The notes beneath the pieces were generated by a model. That model was not told where the DNA came from, did not search any database, and worked only from the letters and a program-made list of their open reading frames with translations. A program made the translations under genes and the position numbers. Below, one piece after another: positions 9,327 through 19,050 of a DNA stretch of 64,000 bases. Source of the stretch: Candidatus Fonsibacter ubiquis (lineage in GTDB: Bacteria > Pseudomonadota > Alphaproteobacteria > Pelagibacterales > Pelagibacteraceae). The first letter of the stretch is position 1. Every line of letters begins with the position of its first letter. The stretch spans positions 363,501 through 427,500 of the forward strand of contig NZ_CP024034.1 of assembly GCF_002688585.1 (NCBI RefSeq). Direction: 5' to 3'.

Positions 9327-11264
9327 TTATAAGTCTAAGTTTTTTGCTTTAGGAGCATTTTCCTCTATAAATTTTAGTCTTAGATCTGCATTTTTTCCCA
9401 TAATGTTCGATATTAATTTATTTGTTTTTTTATAATCGCTTGTAGGAACCATAACTCTAATTAGGGATCGAGTATTAATGTCCATTGTAGTCTCTTTCAA
9501 TTGTTGAGCCATCATTTCGCCCAATCCTTTAAATCTACTTATTTCTATTTTAGATCCTTTTTTTAGATTTTTTAATAATTTATCTTTTTCAATATCATTA
9601 CGTACATAATAAATTTGATTAGATATATTAAGTTTATAAAGGGGTGGTACAGCAAGATACAAATGTCCATTTTTAATTAAATTCGGCATTTCGCAGAAAA
9701 AGAAAGTTAAAAGTAAACTTGCTATATGGTCACCATCAACATCAGCATCAGTCATAATAATTACTTTTTCGTATCTTAAATCTTTATCAACGTACTTTTC
9801 TCTCCTTTGACATCCTAGCGCTTGAAGTAGATTTGATATTTCAGTATTCGCTAATATCTTCGCTGTATTAGAATTTTTTACATTCAATATTTTTCCTCTT
9901 AAAGGTAGAATTGCTTGAAAATTTCTATCACGAGCTTGTTTTGCTGAGCCTCCAGCAGAATCTCCCTCAACTATAAATAATTCAGTTCCTTCCACTTTTG
10001 AACTTGTGCAGTCCGCAAGTTTTCCCGGCAAACGTATTTTTCTTGTTGCACTTTGTCTTCCAACGTCAAGATTTTGATCTAATAAATTTTTTTCTCTTAT
10101 TTTCCCTTCAATAAAAGAGAGAATTGAATTTGATGCTTTTGGATGTTGATTAAACCATTCCTCGACAGATTTTGCTATGGAGACATCGCAATATTTTTGA
10201 ATATAAGAAGAGGATAGTCTAGATTTAGTTTGTCCTTCAAATTCTGGATTATTAATAAAAACAGATAGAATGTAACTTGCATTTGATAGTATTTCGTCGG
10301 CCGTAGCACTGGCCACCAGTTTATTATTTTTAAATTTTGCAATTTTTCTTATAGATTTTGCTACTCCAGTTCTAAAACCTTGTTCATGTGTTCCTCCATT
10401 AGTAGTTAATACTGAGTTACAAAATGAAATTTTAAATTCTGATATTTCATTATGCCATTGAATTGCAAATTCAAACTTTCCCTTATCATCATCAAAATTG
10501 TTTTTATGATGACATATTTTATCATTAATTTTTGTAAAGTTTTTAGTTTCACTATCTAAATACTCATTAATACCATCTGGAAAAAAAAGTTTTGCGCTAT
10601 TGGGGGTGTCGTCTTTTCTATTTATTAAAGTTCTATCGCATTCCCAATGTATTGTAATACCTTTAACTAAATAGGCCTTACTTTTGCAAAGATTATATAA
10701 TTTATTTGGAACGAAATTTAGATCTTTTCCAAAAATTTCCTTATCAGGAATAAATGTAACTTGGGTTCCATTTTTAATTTTAGATTTTCCTTTTTTAGAT
10801 AATTTATTTAAAGGTTTTCCTTTGGAATAATTCTGCTCAAATATAGTGGAGTTTTTAAAGACCTCTATTTTTAGTTTTTCAGATAATGCATTTACAACAG
10901 AAAGACCCACTCCATGCAAACCAGCTGAGGTAGAGTAGGTTCCTTCTTTAAATTTTCCACCGGAATGTAACGTTGTCATTACTATTTCAAGTGCGGTTTT
11001 ATTTTTCTTTGGATGTTTATCCAATGGGATTCCTCTACCATCGTCTGTAACTGTTAACGATTTATCTTTATTTAATTTTACATGGATATTTTTTGCATAT
11101 CCTGCCGTAACTTCATCCATAGAGTTATCAATAATTTCGGTCGCAAGGTGATGAAAGGCAGTCTCATCTGTACCACCTATGTACATCCCTGGTCTTTTTC
11201 TAACAGGTTCTAAACCTTCTAGAATTTCAATATCTTTTGCAGAATAATTACTATTTTTTACCAC
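9327..11264 (-). CDS. parE: DNA topoisomerase IV subunit B
   Basis: ParE supplies the ATPase and TOPRIM parts of topoisomerase IV, which decatenates daughter chromosomes. The 645-residue protein has RPGMYIGGT, EIIDNSMDE and DDGRGIP (GHKL ATPase), GLHGVG, then EGDSAGGSAKQARDR and DADVDGDHI (TOPRIM). IRLPGKLADC and the short overall length favour ParE over GyrB. The start is GTG (11262-11264 on the complement), without an obvious Shine-Dalgarno. ParC is not in the window. Confidence 0.93.
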   Translation of the reverse strand: MVKNSNYSAKDIEILEGLEPVRKRPGMYIGGTDETAFHHLATEIIDNSMDEVTAGYAKNIHVKLNKDKSLTVTDDGRGIPLDKHPKKNKTALEIVMTTLHSGGKFKEGTYSTSAGLHGVGLSVVNALSEKLKIEVFKNSTIFEQNYSKGKPLNKLSKKGKSKIKNGTQVTFIPDKEIFGKDLNFVPNKLYNLCKSKAYLVKGITIHWECDRTLINRKDDTPNSAKLFFPDGINEYLDSETKNFTKINDKICHHKNNFDDDKGKFEFAIQWHNEISEFKISFCNSVLTTNGGTHEQGFRTGVAKSIRKIAKFKNNKLVASATADEILSNASYILSVFINNPEFEGQTKSRLSSSYIQKYCDVSIAKSVEEWFNQHPKASNSILSFIEGKIREKNLLDQNLDVGRQSATRKIRLPGKLADCTSSKVEGTELFIVEGDSAGGSAKQARDRNFQAILPLRGKILNVKNSNTAKILANTEISNLLQALGCQRREKYVDKDLRYEKVIIMTDADVDGDHIASLLLTFFFCEMPNLIKNGHLYLAVPPLYKLNISNQIYYVRNDIEKDKLLKNLKKGSKIEISRFKGLGEMMAQQLKETTMDINTRSLIRVMVPTSDYKKTNKLISNIMGKNADLRLKFIEENAPKAKNLDL

Positions 11265-11320
11265 ACGCCAAGCATTAGATTAATTTTTGAAAAAATACAG
11301 ACGTAAATTTATTTTAAGCA

Positions 11321-11354
11321 AAAAAAACCCCGTATTTTTAGGTACGGGGTTTTT
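11321..11354 (-). terminator. intrinsic terminator of glnA
   Basis: Read on the minus strand, a seven-base CCCCGTA/TACGGGG stem is extended by A-U pairs, has an 8-base loop, and ends in a run of seven U. It lies about 20 bases after the glnA stop and upstream of parE. It is the only clear GC-stem plus U-tract terminator I found in the window. Confidence 0.9.
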
Positions 11355-11372
11355 AATTTTAAAAAATTATAA

Positions 11373-12782
11373 TTAACAGCTGTAATACATTTGATATTCA
11401 ACTGGGTGAGGAGTGTGCTCCATATTGTACACTTCAGTCATCTTTAATTCGATGTAGGCATCAATTTGATCATCAGTGAATACTCCACCAGAAGTTAAAA
11501 AAGCTCTATCTTTATCTAAGTTCTCTAAAGCTTCTCTTAATGAACCGCAAACTTGAGGAACACCTTTAAGTTCTTCTGCTGATAAGGTATATAAGTCTTT
11601 ATCAAATGGTTTTCCTGGATCAATTTTATTTTTAATTCCATCAATTCCAGCCATTAACATAGAAGCAAAAGTTAGATATGGATTTCCAGCAGCGTCTGGG
11701 AATCTTACCTCAACTCTTTTTCCTTTTGGACTAGAACTAAAAGGTATCCTGCAGCTAGCAGATCTATTTCTTGCAGAGTAAGCAAGAATTACTGGAGCTT
11801 CAAATCCAGGAATTAATCTTTTGTAACTGTTAGTAGTTGAATTAGTAAAAGCATTTAGAGCTTTTGCATGTTTAATAATTCCGCCTATATAATAAAGACA
11901 CTCTTGTGAAAGTCCTGCATATTTATCTCCAGCAAAAAGTGGTTTACCAGCTTTCCAAATAGATTGGTGACAATGCATACCTGATCCATTGTCTCCTTTG
12001 ATTGGTTTTGCCATAAAGGTTGCAGTTTTTCCAAATGAGTGAGCAACCATCTGCACCGCATATTTGTAAATCTGCATATTATCTGCATTACGTACCATTG
12101 TATCAAACATCGTACCTAATTCATGTTGAGATGGGGCAACTTCATGATGATGTTTCTCAACTTTAACGCCCATATCTTTCATTGCTTTTAAAGCTTCTGC
12201 TCTTAAGTCCTGGCAACTATCAACTGGAGGTACAGGAAAATAACCACCTTTGACAACTGGTCTATGACCCATGTTCCCATTTGGATATTCTTTATCGCCG
12301 TTATAAGGACCTTCGTTACTGTCCACCTGAAATGAAACTTTCTGCATAGTGTTCGATATTTTAACATCATCAAATATAAAAAACTCAGGCTCTGGCCCAA
12401 AATAAATAGTGTCACCAATTCCAGTTGTTTTTAAATATGCTTCAGCTTTTTTTGCTATGGATCTAGGGTCTCTCTCGTAGAAATCTTTTTTTATAGGGTC
12501 CATTACATCGCAGAAAATAACAAGAGTATTATGTGAGGTAAAAGGATCAACAAATGTTCTTGATAAATCTGGTTTTAAGATCATGTCAGACTCATTAATT
12601 GCTTTCCAGCCTGCAATTGATGAACCATCAAAAAAAGTTCCATCGTTTAAAAAATCTTCATCAATTGTTGTTAAGTCCTGAGTCATATGCTGAAGCTTTC
12701 CTCTAGGGTCTGTAAATCTTAAATCTACAAACTCTATTTCCTTTTCTTTAATTAATTTTAGTATGTCTGATGCGGCGCTCAT
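11373..12782 (-). CDS. glnA: glutamine synthetase type I
   Basis: GlnA makes glutamine from glutamate, ammonia and ATP and is the entry point of ammonium. The 469-residue length is that of bacterial GSI. Visible motifs include FDGSSIAGW near 51-59, EPEFF, the ATP-binding [16 protein letters not shown], the NRSASCRIP segment and the adenylylation-site context [11 protein letters not shown], with the tyrosine kept. A TATAAT hexamer on the complement (12843-12848) and a GGGAGA ribosome-binding site lie upstream, and a strong terminator lies downstream, so it is probably a single-gene transcript. No glnB neighbour is present. Confidence 0.97.
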   Translation of the reverse strand: MSAASDILKLIKEKEIEFVDLRFTDPRGKLQHMTQDLTTIDEDFLNDGTFFDGSSIAGWKAINESDMILKPDLSRTFVDPFTSHNTLVIFCDVMDPIKKDFYERDPRSIAKKAEAYLKTTGIGDTIYFGPEPEFFIFDDVKISNTMQKVSFQVDSNEGPYNGDKEYPNGNMGHRPVVKGGYFPVPPVDSCQDLRAEALKAMKDMGVKVEKHHHEVAPSQHELGTMFDTMVRNADNMQIYKYAVQMVAHSFGKTATFMAKPIKGDNGSGMHCHQSIWKAGKPLFAGDKYAGLSQECLYYIGGIIKHAKALNAFTNSTTNSYKRLIPGFEAPVILAYSARNRSASCRIPFSSSPKGKRVEVRFPDAAGNPYLTFASMLMAGIDGIKNKIDPGKPFDKDLYTLSAEELKGVPQVCGSLREALENLDKDRAFLTSGGVFTDDQIDAYIELKMTEVYNMEHTPHPVEYQMYYSC

Positions 12783-12932
12783 TAATTTCTCCCTTTATTA
12801 AATATTAATCTTATTTTTAATTTTTATTGTAGATGTACTATAATTATAAGCAATAAATTCCATTGTTTTTTAGTTATGTCAGGTATGCATAATAGTGTTA
12901 GTAAAAATTAAACTGTAGATTGTTTTTTATAA
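12783..12932. promoter_or_regulatory. divergent promoter region of glnA and the NAD(P)HX repair gene
   Basis: This 150-base gap separates divergent starts. For glnA (minus strand) a perfect TATAAT lies at 12843-12848 without a good -35 element, which may point to activator dependence. For the plus-strand gene, a CATAAT at 12888-12893 preceded by TTGTTT at 12863-12868 (19-base spacer) is a weak candidate. No riboswitch-like fold was recognised. Confidence 0.4.
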
Positions 12933-14420
12933 ATGATTTTAAACTCGATAGAAATTAAAGCTGTTGAGAAAGAAGAATTTAAACTTAGAAAAAATTCATT
13001 CTCTTTAATGCAATCAGCGGGAGAAAGATGCTCAGATTATATATCATCAAAGATTTCAAAAAATGATGAAATATTAGTCATTTGTGGTCCAGGTAATAAT
13101 GGAGGTGATGGATTTATAATTGGTAATTGTCTTATTAATAAAGGTTATAAAGTTAAGATTTTTCTAATATTACCAATAAAGAATAAAAAAAAAGATAACT
13201 ATAAAGCTTTCAATAAACTTAATTGTGAAGTTTTTTGTTTAAAAGATTTACATAAGGAACTTAAAAGAAAAACAAGACCTATTATTATCGACTGCATCTT
13301 TGGAGTTGGTTTAAATAGAAAGTTAAATTCTAATATTATAAATACAATAAAAGCGATTAATAAAAAGAAGACCATTGTATTTTCAATAGATATTCCAACA
13401 GGAATTAATAGTGATAATGGAAAAGTTATGGGAGAAGCTATTAAGGCTAACTTTACTTTAGCTCTTCATTGTAAAAAATTGGGGCATATACTTTTTCCTG
13501 GCACTTATTTTTCTGGCCTAATAAAGATTTTAAATATTGGAATTAAAAAATCTTTAAATAAATTTGTTAATAATAAAATTCAGGAAAATAATCCAAGTTT
13601 ATGGATTAACAAAAAATTTCCCTGGAAGAAATATAACTCGCACAAGTATTCTAGGGGAAGAGCGTATGTTTATGGATCATTAAAAAATTATATAGGAGCA
13701 TCTTTATTGTCATCAAGTGCAGCAATTCGTTGTGGAGTAGGATCTGTTACAGTAATTGCTAATAAAGACACTATAGATAAGTATAATCAAAAATTTTTTT
13801 CATTATTGAAGATTGAAATTAACTCCATAGATGAACTTAAATTTTTTTTAAAAAAGAATATAATTACCTCATTACTTATAGGACCAGGTGCTGGTGTTAA
13901 TCAAAAAACTATTGAAAATACTAAGCTAATATCTAAGTTTGTTAATAATATGGTTATAGATGCAGATGCACTAACCTCATTCTCAAAAAACCCTAAACAA
14001 TTATTTTTAATTTTGGATAAAAATAAAATTATTACACCTCACGAAGGAGAATTTAATAGAATTTTTCCAGACTTTAAAAATATTAACAATAAAATTGAAA
14101 AAACATTAAAAGCCTCAAAAAAAGCAAATTGTGTTTTGGTATTAAAAGGCCCAGATACAATTATAGCTTCCCCAGATGGAAAGGTTTGCGTAAATACTGT
14201 TTCAACTGAGGAATTAGCAGTGATTGGCACCGGAGATGTATTGAGTGGAATAATTGTAAGTTTAATAGGAAAAAATAAAATGTCAGCATTTAATGGAGCT
14301 TGCGCTGGGGTTTGGTTGCATTCTTATGCAGCAAAATTTTCTAAAAAAGGATTAATAGCTGAAGATATTATTAAAAATTTGCCCAAAGCATTAGAGTATC
14401 TAGATAAAAAGTATAATTAA
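12933..14420 (+). CDS. nnr: bifunctional NAD(P)H-hydrate epimerase / ADP-dependent dehydratase
   Basis: This enzyme repairs hydrated NAD(P)H: an N-terminal epimerase interconverts R- and S-NAD(P)HX, and the C-terminal kinase-like domain dehydrates the S form. The 495-residue chain shows CGPGNNGGDGFIIGN near 50 (epimerase, YjeF_N) and, in the second half, GPGAGVN, DADALT, TPHEGEF, KGPDTII and GTGDVLSGII, the ribokinase-like dehydratase signatures. It faces the next gene with only 2 bases between stops. Confidence 0.95.
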   Translation: MILNSIEIKAVEKEEFKLRKNSFSLMQSAGERCSDYISSKISKNDEILVICGPGNNGGDGFIIGNCLINKGYKVKIFLILPIKNKKKDNYKAFNKLNCEVFCLKDLHKELKRKTRPIIIDCIFGVGLNRKLNSNIINTIKAINKKKTIVFSIDIPTGINSDNGKVMGEAIKANFTLALHCKKLGHILFPGTYFSGLIKILNIGIKKSLNKFVNNKIQENNPSLWINKKFPWKKYNSHKYSRGRAYVYGSLKNYIGASLLSSSAAIRCGVGSVTVIANKDTIDKYNQKFFSLLKIEINSIDELKFFLKKNIITSLLIGPGAGVNQKTIENTKLISKFVNNMVIDADALTSFSKNPKQLFLILDKNKIITPHEGEFNRIFPDFKNINNKIEKTLKASKKANCVLVLKGPDTIIASPDGKVCVNTVSTEELAVIGTGDVLSGIIVSLIGKNKMSAFNGACAGVWLHSYAAKFSKKGLIAEDIIKNLPKALEYLDKKYN

Positions 14421-14422
14421 TC

Positions 14423-14665
14423 TTATTTTATTTTTGAGGGTACAACCTTATTATTTTCATATTTTGGTGGGATATATTTTAGACCAGTGGGTTCTGCGCT
14501 TGTAAACCTCAAATACACTAAAGAACAAATTAACAATAAAAGGCTTATAAATGATAAAGTAATTATTGGAAATTTTTTATTAATCTTTTTAGTAAAACGA
14601 ACAAGTAAATAATAAATCACAAAGGGAAGAATAATTGCGCTGATAATTATTATGTAGCGTATCAT
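14423..14665 (-). CDS. small inner-membrane protein, DUF6111-like
   Basis: The 80-residue protein has two predicted membrane helices (about 3-23 and 34-53) and a polar tail with YIPPKYENNKVVPSKIK. This two-helix plan with a YxPP...VxP tail resembles a small alphaproteobacterial family (I believe DUF6111), but I cannot verify that. Its start overlaps the end of the upstream GST gene by 4 bases, so the two are probably translated together. Function unknown. Confidence 0.65.
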   Translation of the reverse strand: MIRYIIIISAIILPFVIYYLLVRFTKKINKKFPIITLSFISLLLLICSLVYLRFTSAEPTGLKYIPPKYENNKVVPSKIK

Positions 14666-15285
14666 TTTAGTTCCTTTCTTGCCTCTAAAAGCCAGAGTTT
14701 AATTTCCTTCATATTTAATAAAGTTTTAAGATATCTTTCTAATAATTTAGATAATTTTACATTATAAATTTTAAATCTAAACATTACAGGTGCATACATA
14801 GCGTCTACAATAGAAAATTTTTTAAACATAAATGGTCCTTTAGATTTTTTTAAACAATTTTCAATTATATTCTTTGCTCTAGTTATTTCAGCTAAAGTTT
14901 CTCTATTTTTTTTGAATTTAAGATTTTTTTTAAGAAAATTCATACTTAAGTTTTTTCTTAAATTAGCAAAACCACTATGCATTTCTGAAGAAAGGTTTCT
15001 TGCCAATATTTTATCATGGTTATTTTTTGGCCATAAATTTTTATTTTTAAATTTTTCTGCTAAAAATTCACAAATTGACAAAGAGTCCCATATTTTTATC
15101 TTCCCGTAAATTAAACAAGGAACCTTTCCTGAAGGTGAAATTCTTAATATTTTTTTTTTAGTATCTTTATTTCTTAGCTTAATTTTAAGTTCATCAAATG
15201 GAATATTAAAATATTTTAACACTAACCACGGTCTTAATGACCATGTAGAATAAATTTTGTCACCTATAGCAAGTTTAAATTTCAT
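14662..15285 (-). CDS. glutathione S-transferase family protein
   Basis: The 207-residue protein has a thioredoxin-like N-terminal half: YSTWSLRPWLVL holds the likely glutathione-activating Ser/Thr, PSGKVPCLI the cis-proline loop, and DSLSICEFLAE the gamma-glutamyl-binding loop. The C-terminal half is helical, as in GSTs. Substrate unknown; the start resembles GSTs of the zeta/beta-like bacterial groups. It is coupled by overlap to the small membrane protein downstream. Confidence 0.85.
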   Translation of the reverse strand: MKFKLAIGDKIYSTWSLRPWLVLKYFNIPFDELKIKLRNKDTKKKILRISPSGKVPCLIYGKIKIWDSLSICEFLAEKFKNKNLWPKNNHDKILARNLSSEMHSGFANLRKNLSMNFLKKNLKFKKNRETLAEITRAKNIIENCLKKSKGPFMFKKFSIVDAMYAPVMFRFKIYNVKLSKLLERYLKTLLNMKEIKLWLLEARKELK

Positions 15286-15408
15286 AATTAAATGTGCTTT
15301 TTATATAAGCAAATCGTATTATTTTAAAACTCATATTTTATAATTAAATCCTAGAAAGCATTAGATAATATAGCTATATTCGCCATTCGAAATTTAATTA
15401 ATAATAAA

Positions 15409-15492
15409 GCGGGAGTGGTGGAACGGTAGACACGCCAGTCTTAGGAACTGGTATCGAAAGATGTGAAGGTTCAAGTCCTTTCTCCCGCACCA
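15409..15492 (+). tRNA. tRNA-Leu (anticodon UAG)
   Basis: The acceptor stem GCGGGAG/CTCCCGC, anticodon stem CCAGT/ACTGG with loop CTTAGGA (anticodon TAG), a long variable arm and T loop GGTTCAAGTCC identify it. CCA is encoded at 15490-15492; the final A is also the first base of an ATG in frame with tig. Confidence 0.97.
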
Positions 15493-15500
15493 TGAAGAAT

Positions 15501-16967
15501 ATGAAAGTAACAGTATCGGAAACTAAAGGTTTAAAGACCAATCTTAATGTTTTAGTAAAAAAACAAGAGATTGATAAAAAAATTGAAGAGAGAGTTATTG
15601 AACTACAGAAAACTATAAACATTAAAGGTTTTCGACCAGGAAAAGCTCCGGTAGATCTATTAAAAAAACAATTTGCCCAAGCGTTGTATGGAGAAGTTTT
15701 GGAAAAAATTTTGCAAGATAATACTTATCAAGCTTTATCTGAAAATAAAATTAAGCCTGCTAGCCAACCTAAAATTGAGATCAAATCCTCTGGCGAAGAT
15801 AAAGATTTAGAGTACACAATTTCTGTAGAAAAAACTCCAGATATCAAAAAAATTGAATTAGAAAAAATAAATCTTACTGATTATAAATTAAAAATAGAAA
15901 AAAAAGATTTAGACGAAAGAATAAATTTATTAGCAGAGGGACAAAAAAAATATGTTAATAAAAAAGAAGGCGAAAGTTCAGTTAAAGGTGATCTAGTAGT
16001 TTTTGATTTTGAAGCAAGTGTTGATGGAAAATCTTTTGAGGGAAATAAAGGGGAAAAAGTTCAAATTATTTTAGGAAAAGAACTTTTTATTAAGGGTTTT
16101 GATGAGAAATTATTACAATGTAAACCGGGAGATAAAAAAGATGTTAAAATTAATTTACCAGAAAATTATCCAAATAAACAACTAGCGAGTAAGACCGCAC
16201 TATTCAATTGTAAAATTTTAGAAGTTAAAAAATCACAGCCTGTAGCAATCGATGATCAATTTGCAAAAAATTTGGGTGCAAAAGATTTAAATGATTTGAA
16301 AGTTTTATTAGAAAAACAATTATCTAAAGAACAATCTTCAATTACAGAAACAATTATTAGAAAAGAAATTTTAGATTATCTAGATAAAAATTGTAAGTTT
16401 GATTTACCAGAAGATTTAGTAAAAAATGAGCAAGAAATTGTTAAACATAGTTTTATTCACGAAAAAGCTCATAAGAATGAACCCCATGACGATCATAAAC
16501 ATGGGCACGACCATTCAGATATAAAACTAACTAAAGAAGAAGAGGATGATATTTTAGATATTTCTAAACGAAGAGTTAAACTTGCTTTAGTATTAAATCA
16601 AATCGGGGAAGATTTTAAAATTCAAGTCACTACACAAGAGTTGCAACAAGAATTGCAAAAACAAATGAGTATGTATCCTGGGCAGGAAAAACAAATAAGA
16701 GATTATTATCAAAAAAATCCTTCTGAAATTACAAGACTTAGAGGTCCTATTTATGAAGATAAAATTGTTGAGCTTGTTAAGTCTAAGGCTAAGGTTACGT
16801 TAAAAGAGGTAAATAAAAAAGAGTTAGAGGAACTTGTAAAAGATTTATCATCTAATCTTAAGTCTAAATCAGCAACAAAGTCAGCAACGAGTGGTGATGA
16901 CAAATCAAAAAAATATACAAAATCAGAGAATAAATCAAAATCCTCAAAAAAGATTAGTAAAAAATAA
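15501..16967 (+). CDS. tig: trigger factor with His-rich insert and Lys/Ser-rich tail
   Basis: Trigger factor binds the ribosome exit tunnel and shields nascent chains. GFRPGKAP is the ribosome-binding signature of the N-domain; an FKBP-like domain follows (GDLVVFDFEASVDGKSFEG to KSQPVAI, about 155-245). I choose the ATG at 15501, giving MKVTVSETKG, because family members start this way and the upstream in-frame ATG at 15492 lies within the tRNA CCA. The 488 residues exceed the usual ~430-450. The excess is a His-rich loop (HDDHKHGHDHSD) in the C-terminal arm and a Ser/Lys tail. clpP follows 26 bases on. Confidence 0.93.
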   Translation: MKVTVSETKGLKTNLNVLVKKQEIDKKIEERVIELQKTINIKGFRPGKAPVDLLKKQFAQALYGEVLEKILQDNTYQALSENKIKPASQPKIEIKSSGEDKDLEYTISVEKTPDIKKIELEKINLTDYKLKIEKKDLDERINLLAEGQKKYVNKKEGESSVKGDLVVFDFEASVDGKSFEGNKGEKVQIILGKELFIKGFDEKLLQCKPGDKKDVKINLPENYPNKQLASKTALFNCKILEVKKSQPVAIDDQFAKNLGAKDLNDLKVLLEKQLSKEQSSITETIIRKEILDYLDKNCKFDLPEDLVKNEQEIVKHSFIHEKAHKNEPHDDHKHGHDHSDIKLTKEEEDDILDISKRRVKLALVLNQIGEDFKIQVTTQELQQELQKQMSMYPGQEKQIRDYYQKNPSEITRLRGPIYEDKIVELVKSKAKVTLKEVNKKELEELVKDLSSNLKSKSATKSATSGDDKSKKYTKSENKSKSSKKISKK

Positions 16968-16993
16968 GTAAAGCTTGTAGAATCTGATTCTCT

Positions 16994-17608
16994 ATGAACG
17001 ATCAGATTGATATCCAAATGAATACTCTTATTCCAATGGTGGTTGAACAAACCAGCAGAGGAGAAAGAGCTTATGATATATATTCTAGGCTATTAAAAGA
17101 GAGAATTATTTTTTTAGTGGGACCAGTAAACTCTCATGTTGCAAGTTTAGTTTGTGCTCAATTACTTTTTTTAGAGTCCGAGAATCCAAAAAAAGAAATT
17201 TTTTTATATATAAACAGTCCTGGAGGTATTGTTACTGATGGACTTGGAATTTATGATACCATGCAATATGTTAAATCACCTGTTTCAACAATTTGCATTG
17301 GACAAGCAGCTTCCATGGGTTCGTTCTTGTTAGCAGCGGGTGAGAAGGGTCACAGATTTTCTTTACCTAATGCACGTATAATGGTTCACCAACCTTCAGC
17401 AGGTTTTCAAGGACAAGCAACAGATATCCAGATTCATGCTAATGAAATTTCTTATGTTAAAAAACGACTTAATGAAATTTACTCAAAGCATACCGGCAAA
17501 GATGTAAAATCAATTCAAGAAGCTTTAGAGAGAGATAAATTTATGAGTCCGGAAGAAGCTAAAGACTTTGGGATAATTGACAAAGTTGTAGAGAAAAAAA
17601 CTGATTAG
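16994..17608 (+). CDS. clpP: ATP-dependent Clp protease proteolytic subunit
   Basis: The 204-residue serine protease has the complete triad: Ser107 in GQAASMGS, His132 in VHQPSAG and Asp181 in [10 protein letters not shown]. It forms the barrel that degrades substrates unfolded by ClpX. The gene order tig-clpP-clpX-lon is the classical bacterial proteostasis cluster. The 26-base gap from tig suggests co-transcription. Confidence 0.97.
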   Translation: MNDQIDIQMNTLIPMVVEQTSRGERAYDIYSRLLKERIIFLVGPVNSHVASLVCAQLLFLESENPKKEIFLYINSPGGIVTDGLGIYDTMQYVKSPVSTICIGQAASMGSFLLAAGEKGHRFSLPNARIMVHQPSAGFQGQATDIQIHANEISYVKKRLNEIYSKHTGKDVKSIQEALERDKFMSPEEAKDFGIIDKVVEKKTD

Positions 17609-17658
17609 TTCGTTTTTATATATAATTTACACACAATATATCGATTAGATTCAACTTA

Positions 17659-17680
17659 GACTTGCTTTTAGTGACAAGTC
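17659..17680 (+). repeat. short inverted repeat between clpP and clpX
   Basis: GACTTG (17659-17664) and CAAGTC (17675-17680) flank a 10-base centre in the 111-base clpP-clpX gap. It lacks a directly following U tract, so it is not a convincing terminator. A TATAAT at 17621-17626 without a -35 lies upstream, so a clpX promoter with a hairpin leader is possible. Confidence 0.35.
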
Positions 17681-17719
17681 ATTGTTTTATAAAGTCTTAC
17701 TGATTCGATCATTTTAAAC

Positions 17720-19003
17720 ATGGCCAAAGATAATAAAAATACTCTTTATTGCTCTTTCTGCGGAAAAAGTCAGCACGAAGTTAGAAAACTTATAGCCGGT
17801 CCTACAGTTTTTATATGTGATGAGTGTGTCGAACTTTGTATGGATATCATCAAAGAAGAGAACAAAAGTAATTTTGTTAAAGATGATGCTGGGGTTCCAA
17901 CGCCAAAAGAAATTTGTAAAGTTTTGGATGAGTATGTAATTGGTCAAGATAAAGCAAAAAAAGTTTTATCTGTTGCAGTTCACAATCACTACAAAAGATT
18001 AAATCAAGACTCTAAAAGTAGCAAAGATGTCGAAATTTCAAAGTCTAACGTTTTGCTTATAGGTCCGACAGGTTGTGGAAAAACTTTATTAGCACAAACT
18101 CTTGCAAAAATTCTAGATGTTCCATTTACTATGGCTGATGCTACTACATTGACCGAGGCAGGCTATGTTGGAGAAGATGTTGAGAACATTATTCTAAAAT
18201 TATTACAAGCCGCTGATTATAATGTTGAAAAAGCGCAAAGAGGAATTGTTTATATTGATGAAGTTGATAAAATTAGCAGAAAAACAGAAAACCCCTCTAT
18301 TACAAGAGACGTTTCTGGAGAAGGAGTTCAGCAAGCTCTTTTAAAAATTATGGAAGGAACAGTCGCAAGCGTTCCACCACAAGGGGGAAGAAAGCATCCT
18401 CAACAAGAATTTTTACAAGTTAATACAACTAATATTCTATTTATTTGTGGAGGAGCATTTGGTGGATTGGAAAAAATTGTATCATTAAGAAGCAAAGGGA
18501 CTGCTATGGGCTTTGGTGCAACAATCAGAGAACACGATAATAAGAATACAGGACAGATATTAAAAGAATTAGAGCCAGAAGATTTATTAAAATTCGGGCT
18601 AATACCTGAGTTTATAGGAAGACTGCCAATTGTTGCTACATTAGACGATTTACATGAAGAAGCGCTAATTAAAATTTTACAAGAACCAAAAAATGCGCTT
18701 TTAAAACAATATGCTAAACTTTTTGAAATAGAAGGGGCAAAGCTTACTTTTACTAAAGACTCTTTGTCAGCTATCGCTAAAAAAGCTCTAATTAGAAAAA
18801 CAGGAGCAAGAGGTCTTAGATCAATTTTAGAAGATATTTTACTTGAGACAATGTTTGAACTTCCTTCTCAATCAAATATTAGCGAGGTAGTAATCAATAA
18901 GGATGTTGTAGAAGGAAAAATTAAGCCATTACTAACTTATTCAAAGAAAAACAATCAGACCTCCGGCACATCAATTAATAATAAAGAGAGCAAAATAGGC
19001 TAG
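17720..19003 (+). CDS. clpX: Clp protease ATP-binding subunit ClpX
   Basis: ClpX is the AAA+ unfoldase that feeds ClpP. The 427-residue chain has a four-cysteine zinc-binding domain (Cys11, Cys14, Cys33, Cys36), Walker A GPTGCGKT, Walker [11 protein letters not shown], an EFIGRLPI segment (the RFIGR-like loop region) and the sensor-2 GARGLRS. It follows clpP by 111 bases, more than most spacings here, leaving room for its own promoter. Confidence 0.97.
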   Translation: MAKDNKNTLYCSFCGKSQHEVRKLIAGPTVFICDECVELCMDIIKEENKSNFVKDDAGVPTPKEICKVLDEYVIGQDKAKKVLSVAVHNHYKRLNQDSKSSKDVEISKSNVLLIGPTGCGKTLLAQTLAKILDVPFTMADATTLTEAGYVGEDVENIILKLLQAADYNVEKAQRGIVYIDEVDKISRKTENPSITRDVSGEGVQQALLKIMEGTVASVPPQGGRKHPQQEFLQVNTTNILFICGGAFGGLEKIVSLRSKGTAMGFGATIREHDNKNTGQILKELEPEDLLKFGLIPEFIGRLPIVATLDDLHEEALIKILQEPKNALLKQYAKLFEIEGAKLTFTKDSLSAIAKKALIRKTGARGLRSILEDILLETMFELPSQSNISEVVINKDVVEGKIKPLLTYSKKNNQTSGTSINNKESKIG

Positions 19004-19012
19004 TTATTCACA

Positions 19013-19040
19013 GTTGAATTTACATTAAACGTCCCCATAT
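19013..19040 (+). promoter_or_regulatory. heat-shock (sigma-32/RpoH)-type promoter of lon
   Basis: GTTGAA (19013-19018), a 14-base spacer and CCCCATAT (19033-19040) match the RpoH consensus CTTGAA-N13-17-CCCCATnT, with one mismatch in the -35 core. Sequence such as CCCC is rare in this AT-rich DNA, so the match stands out. Lon is a heat-shock protease in many bacteria. The predicted start is near 19047. Confidence 0.75.
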
Positions 19041-19050
19041 AACGTTAACC

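Noticed and set aside
11885-12418. Short minus-strand ORFs inside glnA
   Set aside because: They lie in a different frame of the same strand as the well-supported glutamine synthetase.
12783-12932. A glutamine riboswitch in front of glnA
   Set aside because: No conserved glnA-RNA core or stable fold was visible; the leader from the predicted start is only about 55 bases and very AT-rich.
15398-15622. Minus-strand ORF with GLEPSHLSIPVPKTG
   Set aside because: This is the well-known artefact of reading a tRNA-Leu antisense; it covers tRNA-Leu(UAG) and the start of tig.
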